Source: Herbaspirillum sp. RV1423
GTDB taxonomy: Bacteria > Pseudomonadota > Gammaproteobacteria > Burkholderiales > Burkholderiaceae_D
Reading direction: 5' to 3'
Length of the DNA: 64,000 nucleotides
Assembly (NCBI RefSeq): GCF_000577615.1
Contig: NZ_CBXX010000004.1
Coordinates: 310,001 to 374,000 of the forward strand
The stretch's first letter is position 1. The number at the start of each line of letters is the position of its first letter. The position numbers and the translations under genes are program-made. Shown here in pieces: positions 52,967 through 62,151 of the stretch. Below the pieces are notes generated by a model that saw nothing but the letters and a program-made list of their open reading frames with translations, was not told the origin of the DNA and ran no database searches.

Positions 52967-54181
52967 ATGGATACGACAACCTCCTCATCCGCGCCGGCCT
53001 CCGGCAACGCGCCGCTGTACTGGATGGCGCTGGGCACCTTCGCCGTCGGCGCTGAAGGTTTCATGATCGCCGGCATTTTGCCGACGGTGGCCGCCGATCT
53101 GGGCGTCAGCGTCGCCGTCGCGGGCCAACTGGTGGTGGCTTTCACCGCCGCCTACGCGCTCAGTTCACCGGTCCTGACCGCGCTGACCGGCGCCATCAGC
53201 CGCCGCGGCCTGCTGATCGGCGCCATGACGGCGTTCACGCTGGCCAACCTGCTGGCCTGGCAAGCCAGCGGTTACTGGTCGCTCATGACGGCGCGCATTC
53301 TGCTGGCCTTCGCTGCCGGTTTATATGTTCCCAACGCCATGGCGCTGGCCGGCGCGCTGGTGGCGCCCGAACGGCGCGGCGGCGCGCTGGCCCTGGTCGG
53401 CGGCGGCATTACGGTGGCCGTGGCGCTGGCGGCCCCGCTGGGCACGCTGATCGCGGACAAGCTCAGTTGGCGCATGACCTTCGCCGGTGTTGCACTGTTG
53501 GCGGCGCTCGCCACCATCGGGCTGACGCTCGGCCTGCCGCGCGGCATCGGCAGCAAACTGCCGGTCGCCAGCTTGCGCGAACGCATGTTGGCGGCGCGCG
53601 ATCCGGCCGTGCTGCGCGCCTTGCTGACGACCCTGCTGTGGGCTACCGGCGCCTATGCAATGTATACCTATTTTGCGCTGTATTTGAATCAGGTCACCGG
53701 CATTCACGGCGCGCATGTCGGCTACGTCCTGTTCGCTTGGGGCATCGCTGCCGCCATCGGCGTCATGTCCGGCGGCAAGATCGCCGACCGCATCGGCTTC
53801 CAGCGCGTGACCGGTCCGGCCCTGATGTTCCTGATCGCAGCGTTCCTCTCGCTGGCCGCCATCGCCTGGCTGCTGCCGCAACACTTGGCGATACTGCCGG
53901 TGTTCGTCAGTGTGATTGTGTGGGGCATATCGGGATGGGCATTCTATCCGGCGCAGCAGACCAACCTGATCCACCTTGCCGGCATCAGACTGGCGCCGAT
54001 CGCGCTGTCGCTTAATGCCTCGTTCATGTACCTGGGCTTCTCGCTCGGCGCCAGCGCCGGTGCGCTGACCGTGGCCGACAGTTCAGTCAGGAACCTGGGA
54101 TTGGTGGCGGCCGCCTTCGTTTCCAGCGCTCTGCTGCTCAAGCGTAGCGTTGCGCGCAGGACAGCCGCATCGGCGGCCTGA
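52967..54181 (+). CDS. MFS efflux transporter (DHA1, AraJ/YdhP-like)
   Basis: 404 residues with 12 predicted transmembrane helices. The opening YWMALGTFAVGAEGFMIAGILPTVAADLGVSVA is the AraJ/purine efflux-type signature, and ISRRGLLIGAMTAFTLANLLAWQ and ARILLAFAAGLYVPNAMALA follow as expected. Drug or metabolite export at the inner membrane; substrate unknown. ATG 52967 chosen as first codon before the conserved region. Under the adjacent TetR by operator sharing. Confidence 0.9.
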   Translation: MDTTTSSSAPASGNAPLYWMALGTFAVGAEGFMIAGILPTVAADLGVSVAVAGQLVVAFTAAYALSSPVLTALTGAISRRGLLIGAMTAFTLANLLAWQASGYWSLMTARILLAFAAGLYVPNAMALAGALVAPERRGGALALVGGGITVAVALAAPLGTLIADKLSWRMTFAGVALLAALATIGLTLGLPRGIGSKLPVASLRERMLAARDPAVLRALLTTLLWATGAYAMYTYFALYLNQVTGIHGAHVGYVLFAWGIAAAIGVMSGGKIADRIGFQRVTGPALMFLIAAFLSLAAIAWLLPQHLAILPVFVSVIVWGISGWAFYPAQQTNLIHLAGIRLAPIALSLNASFMYLGFSLGASAGALTVADSSVRNLGLVAAAFVSSALLLKRSVARRTAASAA

Positions 54182-54729
54182 AGGAGCGTTGCTTGTTCTT
54201 GCATGAAGTCGCCCGTGCCGGCAAATCGGCGCGGGCGAAGAGGATGCCTTACTGCTGAGGCACTTCTCATATTTGATATTCAAAAACCGATTGCCGCATC
54301 CGCCGACAATCGCATATACCTATGGCAACTTGCCCTTCTCCCGCTTTCAGTCGGATGCCGAAAACTCCATCGTCGAGATGCGCTGCATCACTTCTACACA
54401 TTGCGCGCGCATCCTCAATGCCAAATTCTTTCTCGAACTGTTCTTTGGCCCTAGACCACTGCGCCATTCCTTCAGCCTCGCGCTTCCGCCCCAAGGTCTG
54501 ACAAATCAATTTCCCGCTCGCAACATCCGTGAAATCGGCCAGCCGGCATCATAAAATCCCGTCAAGTGCCGGGCAGCCTTGCGAACGACTGCGTTGTTAC
54601 ATGGGCCCGGCTGCTCGTTGGACAAAACAATTACCGTAAGTTGGTCTGGTAGTGCAAAGGTACAGAATCAATGCTTCGCAACGTAGTCTCATACGAGACG
54701 ATATGCAAAATTTTTATTTAATCAGTCGC
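54182..54729. other. Gap with possible MarR-family remnant
   Basis: 548 bp without an intact gene. On the minus strand, about 54380-54500, a frame reads GMAQWSRAKEQFEKEFGIED, which looks like the end of a MarR-family dimerisation helix, but no upstream helix-turn-helix or start was found. The base composition becomes more AT-rich here than in the preceding 50 kb. Confidence 0.4.
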
Positions 54730-55641
54730 TTATCTTGGATCTATATGCGTCATCAGATTCAGCACGCGATGACGTTGCAACACGCGCTGCCTGGCGAGGA
54801 CGGCAATGTCATGGCCCGCCTCCACAGTGATTTTGGCATCGACTTCAATATGGGCATCAGCCACGATCATATCGCCCATCTTTCGGGCCCGTACGTCGTG
54901 TACGCCGCTCACGCCAGGCGTCGCCAGCAGCGTGCTGCGAATGGCATCGACTTCCTCTTGGTCAACTGAACGGTCCATCAGGTCATGCAGCGCATCCCAG
55001 CCAAACTCCCATCCCATTTTTGCCACCATGAAACCGACGATCAACGCGGCGATAGGGTCCAGGATAGGATAGCCGGCCAGATTGCCGATAATACCGACGC
55101 CCACAACCAGCGAGGACGCGGCATCCGAACGCGCATGCCAGGCATTGGCCACCAACATGCTGGACTTGACCTGCTTGGCCACGCGAAGCATGTAGCGAAA
55201 CAGGAGCTCCTTTGCCAACAGCGCAGCGCATGCCACCCACAATGCAATGACATGCACCTGCTGCACGCTATCGGGATTCTCCAGCTTGATAATCGCTGAC
55301 CACAACATGCCGATGCCGACTGCGAGGAGCAACATGCCCAACACCATCGAGGCGGCAGTCTCAAACCGATGATGGCCATAGGGATGCCCTTCGTCAGCCT
55401 CCTTTTTGCTGTGATGATTCGCAAAGAGAACGACAAAGTCCGCAACCAGATCAGACAATGAATGCACACCATCGGCAATCAGACCTTGCGATTTCGAGAA
55501 TATCCCCGCGATGATCTGTAATAGCGTCAGCAGAAGATTGACTCCGACGCTTACCCAAGTGCTTCGTGAAGCCGCTTTGGCGCGAGCCAGTTGACTATGT
55601 TCCGGGTCTTCCGTATCGTCGGGAAAATCGTTGTAATTCAT
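54730..55641 (-). CDS. Cation diffusion facilitator (FieF/CzcD-like) metal exporter
   Basis: 303 residues. Six transmembrane helices (about 30-200) with the paired metal motifs HSLSDLVADF (helix 2) and HARSDAASS (helix 5), plus the cytosolic domain with AHIEVDAKITVEAGHDIAV. Exports Zn2+, Fe2+, Co2+ or Cd2+; metal not deducible. ATG at 55641 overlaps the stop of a 21-codon ORF by four bases (ATGA). A TTG at 55683 would add a His-rich 14-residue extension (GHAHGAGHHLS), which is a possible alternative start. The first part of a metal/stress group. Confidence 0.88.
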   Translation of the reverse strand: MNYNDFPDDTEDPEHSQLARAKAASRSTWVSVGVNLLLTLLQIIAGIFSKSQGLIADGVHSLSDLVADFVVLFANHHSKKEADEGHPYGHHRFETAASMVLGMLLLAVGIGMLWSAIIKLENPDSVQQVHVIALWVACAALLAKELLFRYMLRVAKQVKSSMLVANAWHARSDAASSLVVGVGIIGNLAGYPILDPIAALIVGFMVAKMGWEFGWDALHDLMDRSVDQEEVDAIRSTLLATPGVSGVHDVRARKMGDMIVADAHIEVDAKITVEAGHDIAVLARQRVLQRHRVLNLMTHIDPR

Positions 55642-55703
55642 GAATAGTGATAAATGATGACCGGCGCCATGTGCATGACCCAATGGAATAGCACACGGTT
55701 CAT
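55638..55703 (-). CDS. 21-codon ORF coupling usp to the CDF transporter
   Basis: ATG at 55703 to TGA at 55638 encodes MNRVLFHWVMHMAPVIIYHY plus one Ser. Its ATG overlaps the usp stop (ATGA at 55700-55703) and its stop overlaps the CDF ATG (ATGA at 55638-55641). Either it is a coupling element that lets ribosomes pass from usp to the transporter, or a chance reading. Two His and three Met make a metal-responsive leader thinkable. No ribosome site of its own seen. Confidence 0.4.
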   Translation of the reverse strand: MNRVLFHWVMHMAPVIIYHYS

Positions 55704-56137
55704 CTGAAGACGATCACCGGTATTTTGCTATATACCAATACTTTTTGCGCCTGGCTGCCCAATAGCAATTTATCGAGGCCCGTGCGACCGTGCGATGCCA
55801 TGAATATACTGTCGCAGCCATAGGTCTGCGCGGCAGTTAAAATCTCGTCCGATGGATTGCCGCTCTCTGTCGTATGTACCTCGCAAGGTACACCTGCTTT
55901 CTCGGCAAGGTTCTTGATGATCTCTACATTGTCTCGTGCCTGTTGACGGATGGAGTCGGCCAGCAAGGTAAAATCACCTCCCCCGCTGATCAGAGAAATA
56001 GGGAAATACCGCGATATCTCCGCAACCGACAATCCGACGATCGCACTGCCGTTATCTTTGGCAAACTCGATTGCCGCCCTCGCTGCCCTGTTGGATAAAT
56101 CAGATCCATCTGTCGGTACTAGCATCTTCTTGAACAT
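55700..56137 (-). CDS. Universal stress protein (UspA family)
   Basis: 145 residues, normal size. The N-terminal MFKKMLVPTDGSDLSNRAARA and the ATP-binding signature GCDSIFMASHGRTGLDKLLLGSQAQKVLVYSKIPVIV (about 107-143, GxxG(9)GS type) are complete, so it probably binds ATP. Transcribed with the CDF transporter through overlapping stop/start codons. An FNR-like box lies 57 bp upstream, so expression may rise when oxygen is low. Confidence 0.93.
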   Translation of the reverse strand: MFKKMLVPTDGSDLSNRAARAAIEFAKDNGSAIVGLSVAEISRYFPISLISGGGDFTLLADSIRQQARDNVEIIKNLAEKAGVPCEVHTTESGNPSDEILTAAQTYGCDSIFMASHGRTGLDKLLLGSQAQKVLVYSKIPVIVFR

Positions 56138-56194
56138 ACACGCTCCTGACTGGGGAATATTTTTCTTATCGTACGCGCAATAAGCAGTCAGTCG

Positions 56195-56208
56195 CTGATC
56201 TGGATCAA
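56195..56208 (-). promoter_or_regulatory. FNR/ANR-like box upstream of usp
   Basis: Minus strand TTGATCCAGATCAG matches TTGAT-N4-ATCAA except for the last base. It is centred about 64 bp upstream of the usp ATG, a usual distance for a class II anaerobic promoter with a short leader. Confidence 0.6.
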
Positions 56209-56299
56209 GTCAGCCGAATACCATGATGAACAGGAGATATATTTCGGAGGTGTCGTCGCCACGGGACGCCTGAAGAAAGTTGCGAGACTTATAACATCA

Positions 56300-56331
56300 G
56301 TATGTCTGGCGCCATGGCGCGCCAGACATAC
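56300..56331. terminator. 12-bp perfect hairpin downstream of the EF-hand-like gene
   Basis: GTATGTCTGGCG and CGCCAGACATAC with an 8-base loop (CCATGGCG). It stands 41 bp after the minus-strand small gene (stop at 56373) and upstream of usp. No T-run, so termination strength is uncertain. Confidence 0.45.
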
Positions 56332-56372
56332 CTGACCAAGCCGACTTGAAGCAGCTCCGTCGGCAGACAGGT

Positions 56373-56555
56373 TTAAGCGGTCGTATTGACAATACTGCCA
56401 ACGTTACCGCTCATTGGACGAGCCTTTTCCACTTCGCCCGGCTTGCTGCCGTCATGATCGCCATCGCTGTCGACGCGCCCTGCATTGGCTGGGGGCGTAG
56501 CCGTCGATGGTGGAATGTATGCCCTGCTTGTTGCGCTGCTGATTGCGGAAGTCAT
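56373..56555 (-). CDS. Small EF-hand-like protein
   Basis: 60 residues: MTSAISSATSRAYIPPSTAT, then RVDSDGDHDGSKPGEVEKAR. The segment D-S-D-G-D-H-D-G-S-K-P-G-E follows the calcium-binding DxDxDG spacing with a Glu near position 12, so a single EF-hand-type loop is likely. AGGAG stands seven bases before the ATG at 56555. Similar short DxDGDxDG peptides are common in Oxalobacteraceae; function unknown. Upstream lies a CTTAG-N6-CTTAG box. Confidence 0.7.
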   Translation of the reverse strand: MTSAISSATSRAYIPPSTATPPANAGRVDSDGDHDGSKPGEVEKARPMSGNVGSIVNTTA

Positions 56556-56858
56556 GTCCTGCTCCTTAATATTTTCAAAGAAATGGCAAACCTTGTATCT
56601 GTCCGCAAAATACTGCCGACCGGGTAAATAGTAGTGGCGCACACTTAGGCCAGACTTAGACGGGCCATATTCCCCATGGAAATCAATGCCATGCAGCTAT
56701 GTCTTTCCTAAGTTTTGTCAGGCATATTGCAGGTCTCGATTATCCGCGCACCGAGACCGATGCGCTACGGGATGCTGGAAACGAGAGGCGTTTGTGTTTG
56801 CGATTTTTTTTGCAGGCCTGGGCCGATTCAATTAACCTCAGGAATGCCACATAAGCAG
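56556..56858. other. Divergent promoter region between EF-hand-like gene and response regulator
   Basis: 303 bp without gene. It holds the tandem box CTTAG-N6-CTTAG at 56644-56659 and further AT-rich sequence including CCTAAG at about 56706-56711; both genes are transcribed away from it. Confidence 0.5.
56644..56659 (+). promoter_or_regulatory. Candidate QseB/PmrA-type box
   Basis: CTTAGGCCAGACTTAG: two CTTAG half-sites with 6-bp spacing (11-bp period). The QseB consensus in enteric bacteria is CTTAA-N6-CTTAA. It is 89 bp upstream of the EF-hand-like gene and 200 bp upstream of the response-regulator gene. Confidence 0.55.
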
Positions 56859-57521
56859 ATGCGGATCTTACTAGTTGAAGACGATGCAATGATCGGAGAA
56901 GCGATCTCGCAAGCACTTAAGGACGCCAGCTACGCTGTAGATTGGGTATGTGACGGACAAGCCGCGCTGAGTGCAGTGAGCAGCCAGCGCTATGACGCGA
57001 TGCTGCTCGACCTGGGATTGCCTCAAAAGGACGGTGTCGAGGTGCTTCGCGTATTACGCGCAAACGAAAATTCGATACCGATCTTAATTGTCAGCGCGAG
57101 AGATGCCGTCGAAGACCGTATCCAGGGTCTCGACAGCGGTGCAGACGACTACATATTGAAGCCATTCGAAATGGCGGAATTGCTCGCCAGGATCCGCGCC
57201 ACCGTTCGCCGCAATGCGGGTGTTGCCGCACCGACGCTGTCAAACGGCATCTTGTCGCTTGATCCGGTCAGTCGCGAAGTGACGATCGACGGCATGACGA
57301 CACAATTATCAGGTCGCGAATTCTCGTTGCTGCAAGCCTTGTTAATCCGGCCTGGAGCGATTCTTTCGCGTGTTGAACTGGAAGATCGGATTTATGGCTG
57401 GAATGAGGAAGTCGAAAGCAATGCTGTTGAATTCCTGATTCATTCGCTACGAAAAAAACTTGGCAGTTCCACAATCAGAAATGTCAGGGGGGTCGGATGG
57501 ATGGTCGCCAAAGGAAAATGA
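56859..57521 (+). CDS. QseB-like response regulator
   Basis: 220 residues, OmpR/PhoB class. Receiver domain (about 1-115) with acidic pair in VEDDAMI, phospho-acceptor Asp in MLLDLGLPQKDG and Lys in YILKPFE; DNA-binding winged helix (about 125-218) ending IRNVRGVGWMV. Start at MRILLVEDD (56859) fits the family; an ATG at 56844 would add five residues. Its stop overlaps the start of the histidine kinase gene (ATGA at 57518-57521). Confidence 0.9.
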   Translation: MRILLVEDDAMIGEAISQALKDASYAVDWVCDGQAALSAVSSQRYDAMLLDLGLPQKDGVEVLRVLRANENSIPILIVSARDAVEDRIQGLDSGADDYILKPFEMAELLARIRATVRRNAGVAAPTLSNGILSLDPVSREVTIDGMTTQLSGREFSLLQALLIRPGAILSRVELEDRIYGWNEEVESNAVEFLIHSLRKKLGSSTIRNVRGVGWMVAKGK

Positions 57522-58879
57522 ATCGCTCTTTGCAATTTCGGCTTTCCATCTGGCTGGCGGCGTGCATCATCCTCGTTACGTCGGGTGGCGTGGCGCTGTC
57601 TTTCGCACTGGCGTTTCATGAAGCCAATGAATTCCAGGACGACCAGCTCAGACAAGTCGCAGCACTCGTCGAATATCAGCACCTCAGGCAGACTCCACTC
57701 AACGCCAAAAGTGTATTGACCGGAGACGATGACACCCGCGTCATCATACAGATGCTGCACCCGGAAAATGCAGGCAAGGAATCCGGCGCAACAGAATCAG
57801 GCGAAAGCGCTCTGCCTTTGCCGCCTGGCCTCCCGGATGGCATGCAGACAATCTCGATCGGCAACGTGGATTGGAGGGTATTTATCAAGCCTGCGGCCAA
57901 CGATGTACGCATCGCTGTTGCCCAACCCACCGCAGTGCGCGACGAGATTGCGAAAGACAGCGCGCTGCGAACGCTGATTCCATTGTTGTTGTTGGTGCCG
58001 TTGCTGATTGTCCTGGTCGGCATATTGATAAAGCAAATGTTCAAACCGGTGAAGACACTTGCCATGGATCTGGATGCGCGCCCTGAACAAGAGCTTGGCC
58101 TGCTGGACGAGAGAAATCTCCCGCTCGAGATCAAGCCGTTCGTCGCCGCAATCAATCGACTTTTGGCCCGCGTCGAACGGTCGGTTAATGTCCAGAGACG
58201 ATTCGTCGCCGATGCTGCACATGAATTGCGATCGCCTTTGACCGCCTTATCGTTACAGACTGAGCGCCTGTCAGAGACTGACATGCCAACAGAGGCGAGA
58301 GAACGCGTCGCCACCTTGAGGCAGGGCATCGTCCGGACGCAGGCATTGATCAATCAATTGTTGGCGCTGGCACATATCCACGAAAGCAAGACTGATCGGC
58401 ATAAGTCCGTGTCCTTACAGCGCGTGATACGTCTTGTATTGGAAGACCTGATCCCCCAGGCTGAACAGAAGCAAATCGACTTGGGAATGGCCGATAGCAC
58501 TGACATCGACATCACCGCAGACGAAATGGAGTTCAGGATGCTGGTCAAGAACCTGATCGACAATGCCATTCGCTATACGCCCGCAAACGGTCGCATCGAT
58601 CTGGCGATCAGTGTGTCGGAAGATTTAGCGACATTGACAATCATCGACACGGGCCCCGGCATTCATGAAGATGACCGTCAACGCGTGTTTGATGCTTTCT
58701 TTCGCGTTCTCGGAAATGAGCATGCCGGCTCCGGACTTGGCCTGTCCATCGTCAAAACCGCCGCAGACCACATTGGCGCTTCGATTGAACTCAGCCATGC
58801 CAATCCATCTCCGCCCTACGGCTTGAGCGTTGCCGTGAAATTCAAGCGCTTTGTTGCACATCCATCGACCAAGTCTTAG
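57518..58879 (+). CDS. QseC-like sensor histidine kinase
   Basis: 453 residues. Transmembrane 1 at about 9-30 (IWLAACIILVTSGGVALSFAL), a periplasmic region (about 31-160), transmembrane 2 at about 160-180 (LIPLLLLVPLLIVLVGILI), HAMP-like linker, HisKA with phospho-accepting His in FVADAAHELRSPLTALSLQ and HATPase with NLIDNAIRYTP, IDTGPGIHEDD and GSGLGLSIVKT. Start ATG overlaps the response-regulator stop, with GGAAA upstream. Signal unknown; could control the adjacent small gene and cytochrome b561. Confidence 0.9.
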   Translation: MNRSLQFRLSIWLAACIILVTSGGVALSFALAFHEANEFQDDQLRQVAALVEYQHLRQTPLNAKSVLTGDDDTRVIIQMLHPENAGKESGATESGESALPLPPGLPDGMQTISIGNVDWRVFIKPAANDVRIAVAQPTAVRDEIAKDSALRTLIPLLLLVPLLIVLVGILIKQMFKPVKTLAMDLDARPEQELGLLDERNLPLEIKPFVAAINRLLARVERSVNVQRRFVADAAHELRSPLTALSLQTERLSETDMPTEARERVATLRQGIVRTQALINQLLALAHIHESKTDRHKSVSLQRVIRLVLEDLIPQAEQKQIDLGMADSTDIDITADEMEFRMLVKNLIDNAIRYTPANGRIDLAISVSEDLATLTIIDTGPGIHEDDRQRVFDAFFRVLGNEHAGSGLGLSIVKTAADHIGASIELSHANPSPPYGLSVAVKFKRFVAHPSTKS

Positions 58880-58908
58880 CATCACTACCACCCAAGAAGG
58901 AAAACACC

Positions 58909-59460
58909 ATGAAATCAGACTATCCAGACGAAAAAAATCCAAGCAACCGCTATACGGCTCCCGCGAGACTGCTGCATTGGACACTGGCAATACTGCTCAT
59001 CGGCATGGTAGGACTCGGTTGGTACATGATGTCCATAGAGGATGCGCCGGGAAGCGACTGGTACTTCAATCTGCACAAGTCAGTAGGGCTTTTAGTCCTT
59101 CTTCTGGTGTTGCTACGCGCAGTATGGCGCCTCCTGCATCAACCTGCGCCGCTTCCCCTGGCAACACCTCCGTGGCAAATCATTGCCTCCACCGTCAGCC
59201 ATTGGGTCCTGTACGCTCTGATGCTGGCATTGCCTCTGATAGGCGCTATTGGCGCAGCATTCAGTAAGTCCGGCCTGATTTTTTTTGGGACGCCGCTGCC
59301 TCGTCTTGTTGCCCCCGATCATGACGTCGCCGAATTGTTTTTCTCCATGCACTCTTTCGCAGCCTGGATTCTCGTCATACTCGTCTCCTTGCATGTGCTT
59401 GCGGCATTGAAGCATCTGCTGATCGACAGAGATGGCGTGTTTCAGCGCATGTGGTTCTAA
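58909..59460 (+). CDS. Cytochrome b561
   Basis: 183 residues with four transmembrane helices. Candidate haem ligands: His in ARLLHWTLA, LHKSVGLLVLL, VSHWVLYALM and LVSLHVLAALKH; two b-type haems are expected. Moves electrons between the quinone pool and superoxide or other acceptors in the inner membrane. It follows the histidine kinase by 29 bp and is in the same direction, so a common transcript is likely. YodB/CybB-like. Confidence 0.9.
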   Translation: MKSDYPDEKNPSNRYTAPARLLHWTLAILLIGMVGLGWYMMSIEDAPGSDWYFNLHKSVGLLVLLLVLLRAVWRLLHQPAPLPLATPPWQIIASTVSHWVLYALMLALPLIGAIGAAFSKSGLIFFGTPLPRLVAPDHDVAELFFSMHSFAAWILVILVSLHVLAALKHLLIDRDGVFQRMWF

Positions 59461-59606
59461 GCATCCCTACCAATGTATGGAAGTTTCGAGATAACCACAC
59501 GAAGAAATGGGAAAGCGATCCGCAATTGGATTTTTTGCTGCAGCGAATCCGCGAATCGCTTCCACCTACACTAGAACGCATCTCAGGCCTATTTATGAAA
59601 TGAGTT

Positions 59607-60329
59607 CTAGATGGAACGAATACTGACGCGTTTTGCCAGCTCTTCAGCAGATTCTCGACGCTCACTGTAACGATCCACGAGGAAAGGAGAGACGTCGCGG
59701 GTCAGCAAAGTGAATTTGACCAGTTCCTCCATCACATCCACTACACGCTCATAGTAAGATGAGGGCTTCATACGGCCTTCATCGTCAAATTCAAGATATG
59801 CCTTGGCGACAGCCGATTGATTTGGAATGGTGATCATCCTCATCCAACGACCGAGGATGCGCATCTGATTGACGGCGTTGAAGGATTGAGAGCCTCCTGA
59901 GACCTCCATGACCGCAAGTGTTTTTCCCTGTGTCGGACGAACCGCACCTTGCGTCAAAGGGATCCAATCGATCTGCGCCTTCATGATGCCTGTCATGGCG
60001 CCATGGCGTTCTGGCGAGCACCACACCATGCCTTCGGACCAAACGACTAAATCGCGCAGTTCCTGCACCTTGGGATGCGTTTCAGGTTCGCCATCAGGCA
60101 GCGGCAAGCCACGCGGATCGAAGATCTTGACTTCGCCACCCATTGCCTCCAACAGGCGAGCCGCTTCCATTGTCAGCAAACGGCTATAGGAGCGCTCGCG
60201 CACCGAACCGTACAGCAGCAAGAACCGCGGCGCGTGCGTCGAAGTGGCAACGTTGGCGAAATCTGTCGCCACAGGCGCCTTAAACAGATCGCCGGCGACG
60301 TTAGGCAGATCATTTAGTCGGCGTGACAC
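59607..60329 (-). CDS. arsH: ArsH, NADPH-dependent FMN reductase / organoarsenical oxidase
   Basis: 240 residues. FMN phosphate loop [12 protein letters not shown] (about 37-48) and the signature [24 protein letters not shown] with [31 protein letters not shown] (about 95-160). ArsH oxidises trivalent organoarsenicals. The start is a GTG at 60329: GGAGGGG lies five bases upstream, and MSRRLNDLP matches no better alternative; it begins 20 bases inside the arsC2 gene. The last gene of the ars operon. Confidence 0.9.
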   Translation of the reverse strand: MSRRLNDLPNVAGDLFKAPVATDFANVATSTHAPRFLLLYGSVRERSYSRLLTMEAARLLEAMGGEVKIFDPRGLPLPDGEPETHPKVQELRDLVVWSEGMVWCSPERHGAMTGIMKAQIDWIPLTQGAVRPTQGKTLAVMEVSGGSQSFNAVNQMRILGRWMRMITIPNQSAVAKAYLEFDDEGRMKPSSYYERVVDVMEELVKFTLLTRDVSPFLVDRYSERRESAEELAKRVSIRSI

Positions 60330-60738
60330 GCTGCCCCTCCGCGTTGATGACAACCTCGCCGTCTTCCTTGGTGAACGGCCCCTTTTGAGGATGAGGCAGA
60401 ATATCCAGTACCGCTTCGGACGGACGGCACAGAAGCGTACCTTTGGAAGTGACGACAAACGGACGATTGATCAGGACCGGATGCGCCAGCATCGCGTCGA
60501 GCAACTGTCCATCTGTCAACGCAGGATTGTCCAGGCCGAGCTCTGCATAAGGCGTACCTTTTTGGCGGATCGCTTCACGCACGGCCAGGCCGGCGTCCTT
60601 GATGAGTTGAATCAAGGTTTCGCGCGACGGCGGATGCTGCAGATACTCGATAATGGTCGGCTCCTCGCCGCTATTGCGAATCAAGGCCAGTGTGTTGCGG
60701 GATGTGCCGCAGGCGGGGTTGTGATAGATCGTCGTCAT
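60310..60738 (-). CDS. arsC: Arsenate reductase, glutaredoxin-dependent class
   Basis: 142 residues, E. coli plasmid R773 ArsC type. The catalytic Cys lies in [12 protein letters not shown] (Cys12 type), and the arsenate-binding Arg residues appear in [10 protein letters not shown] and INRPFVVTS. It reduces As(V) to As(III) with glutaredoxin and glutathione. It lies 20 bp after arsB and overlaps arsH by 20 bp. A second, unrelated arsenate reductase is encoded upstream in the same operon. Confidence 0.93.
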   Translation of the reverse strand: MTTIYHNPACGTSRNTLALIRNSGEEPTIIEYLQHPPSRETLIQLIKDAGLAVREAIRQKGTPYAELGLDNPALTDGQLLDAMLAHPVLINRPFVVTSKGTLLCRPSEAVLDILPHPQKGPFTKEDGEVVINAEGQRVTPTK

Positions 60739-60758
60739 GGTTATGTCCTCATGTGAAG

Positions 60759-62042
60759 TCAGGCAGTCAAACGCAAGGCCAATGCGGATAGCGTCGCCAG
60801 CAAAACCGGAATTGTGAGCATGGCGCCCACACGGAAATAATAGCCCCAGGATATCTGAATGTCCTTGGCGGCCAATACATGCAACCACAACAGCGTCGCC
60901 AGGCTGCCGATCGGCGTAATCTTCGGTCCCAGGTCGCTGCCGATGACATTGGCGTAAATCATGGCTTCTTTGACGACGCCTTGCGCCGTCGCTGCGTCGA
61001 TTGATAAGGCTCCGACGAGTACCGTCGGCATGTTGTTCATGATCGACGACAGGAATGCAGTCAACAAGCCGGTACCGATCGCCGCGCCCCACACGCCATG
61101 TTGTGCAAATCCGTTTAGCAATCCAGTGAGATAACCAGTCAGCCCCGCGTTTCGGAGACCATAGACCACCAGATACATCCCCAATGAAAAGAAGACGATC
61201 TGCCAGGGTGCGCCCTTGATCACTGCACGCGTGGAGATGATATGGCCTTTTGCGGCAACAGCCAGCAAAATGACGGCGCCCATAGCAGCGACGGCGCTAA
61301 TCGGCACCCCCACGCTTTCAAGCCAGAAGAAGCCAACCAGCAACAACCCAAGCACCCACCAGCCGGCGGTGAATGTGGCGCGGTCACGGATTGCATCCGT
61401 TGGTTTCTTGAGTTGTTCAAGGTCGTAGTCGACAGGAACATCGCGACGGAAATACAGGAACAGCACTACGAGCGTCATGATCACCGACACGATATTGACC
61501 TGCACCATGACGGCAGCGTACTGTGCGAAACCGATTTTGAAGAAATCGGCAGAGACGATATTGACCAGATTCGAGACGACCAGGGGCAGGCTCGCCGTGT
61601 CGGCAATGAAGCCGGCAGCCATCACGAATGCCAGGGTGGCTTGCGGCGAGAAGCGTAACGCCAGCAACATGGCAATAACGATCGGGGTAAGAATCAGAGC
61701 TGCACCGTCGTTGGCGAACAAGGCGGAAACGGCGGCGCCAAGCAACACCAGCAAAACGAACAACTTGCGGCCGCTGCCGCCGCCCCAGCGCGCAACGTGC
61801 AACGCCGCCCATTCGAAGAAACCGGCTTTATCGAGAAGCAGGCTGATGATGATGATCGCAATGAAGGTGCCGGTCGCGTTCCAGACGATATGCCACACCA
61901 CCGGGATGTCGGATAGCTGAATGACGCCGAATGCCAGCGCCGCCAGCGCCCCCGCACAAGCACTCCAACCGATGCCGAGCCCGCGCGGCTGCCAGATGAC
62001 GAAGACGAGGGTCAGCAAGAAGATGATGAATGCGGTGAGCAA
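60759..62042 (-). CDS. arsB: ArsB arsenite efflux transporter
   Basis: 427 residues, the usual length for ArsB. About 12 transmembrane helices of the ion transporter superfamily; conserved segments [60 protein letters not shown] and [13 protein letters not shown]. Exports arsenite and antimonite. The start is a TTG at 62042 ([12 protein letters not shown]) with AAGGA ten bases upstream; the frame before it contains no ATG near the family start. Third gene of the ars operon. Confidence 0.9.
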   Translation of the reverse strand: MLTAFIIFLLTLVFVIWQPRGLGIGWSACAGALAALAFGVIQLSDIPVVWHIVWNATGTFIAIIIISLLLDKAGFFEWAALHVARWGGGSGRKLFVLLVLLGAAVSALFANDGAALILTPIVIAMLLALRFSPQATLAFVMAAGFIADTASLPLVVSNLVNIVSADFFKIGFAQYAAVMVQVNIVSVIMTLVVLFLYFRRDVPVDYDLEQLKKPTDAIRDRATFTAGWWVLGLLLVGFFWLESVGVPISAVAAMGAVILLAVAAKGHIISTRAVIKGAPWQIVFFSLGMYLVVYGLRNAGLTGYLTGLLNGFAQHGVWGAAIGTGLLTAFLSSIMNNMPTVLVGALSIDAATAQGVVKEAMIYANVIGSDLGPKITPIGSLATLLWLHVLAAKDIQISWGYYFRVGAMLTIPVLLATLSALALRLTA

Positions 62043-62151
62043 GTTGTTTTTATCCTTGAATCTATTATCTATTGGCGGTCCGGAAGCGTCGAACCATTTG
62101 ATGCGAAAAGAAGCACAGACCCAGAATCGGTCCGCACTCCTTCTGCAACGA

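Noticed and set aside
54600-54720. tRNA-like stretch GGTAGTGCAAAGG...
   Set aside because: No cloverleaf, no anticodon arm and no CCA could be laid out.
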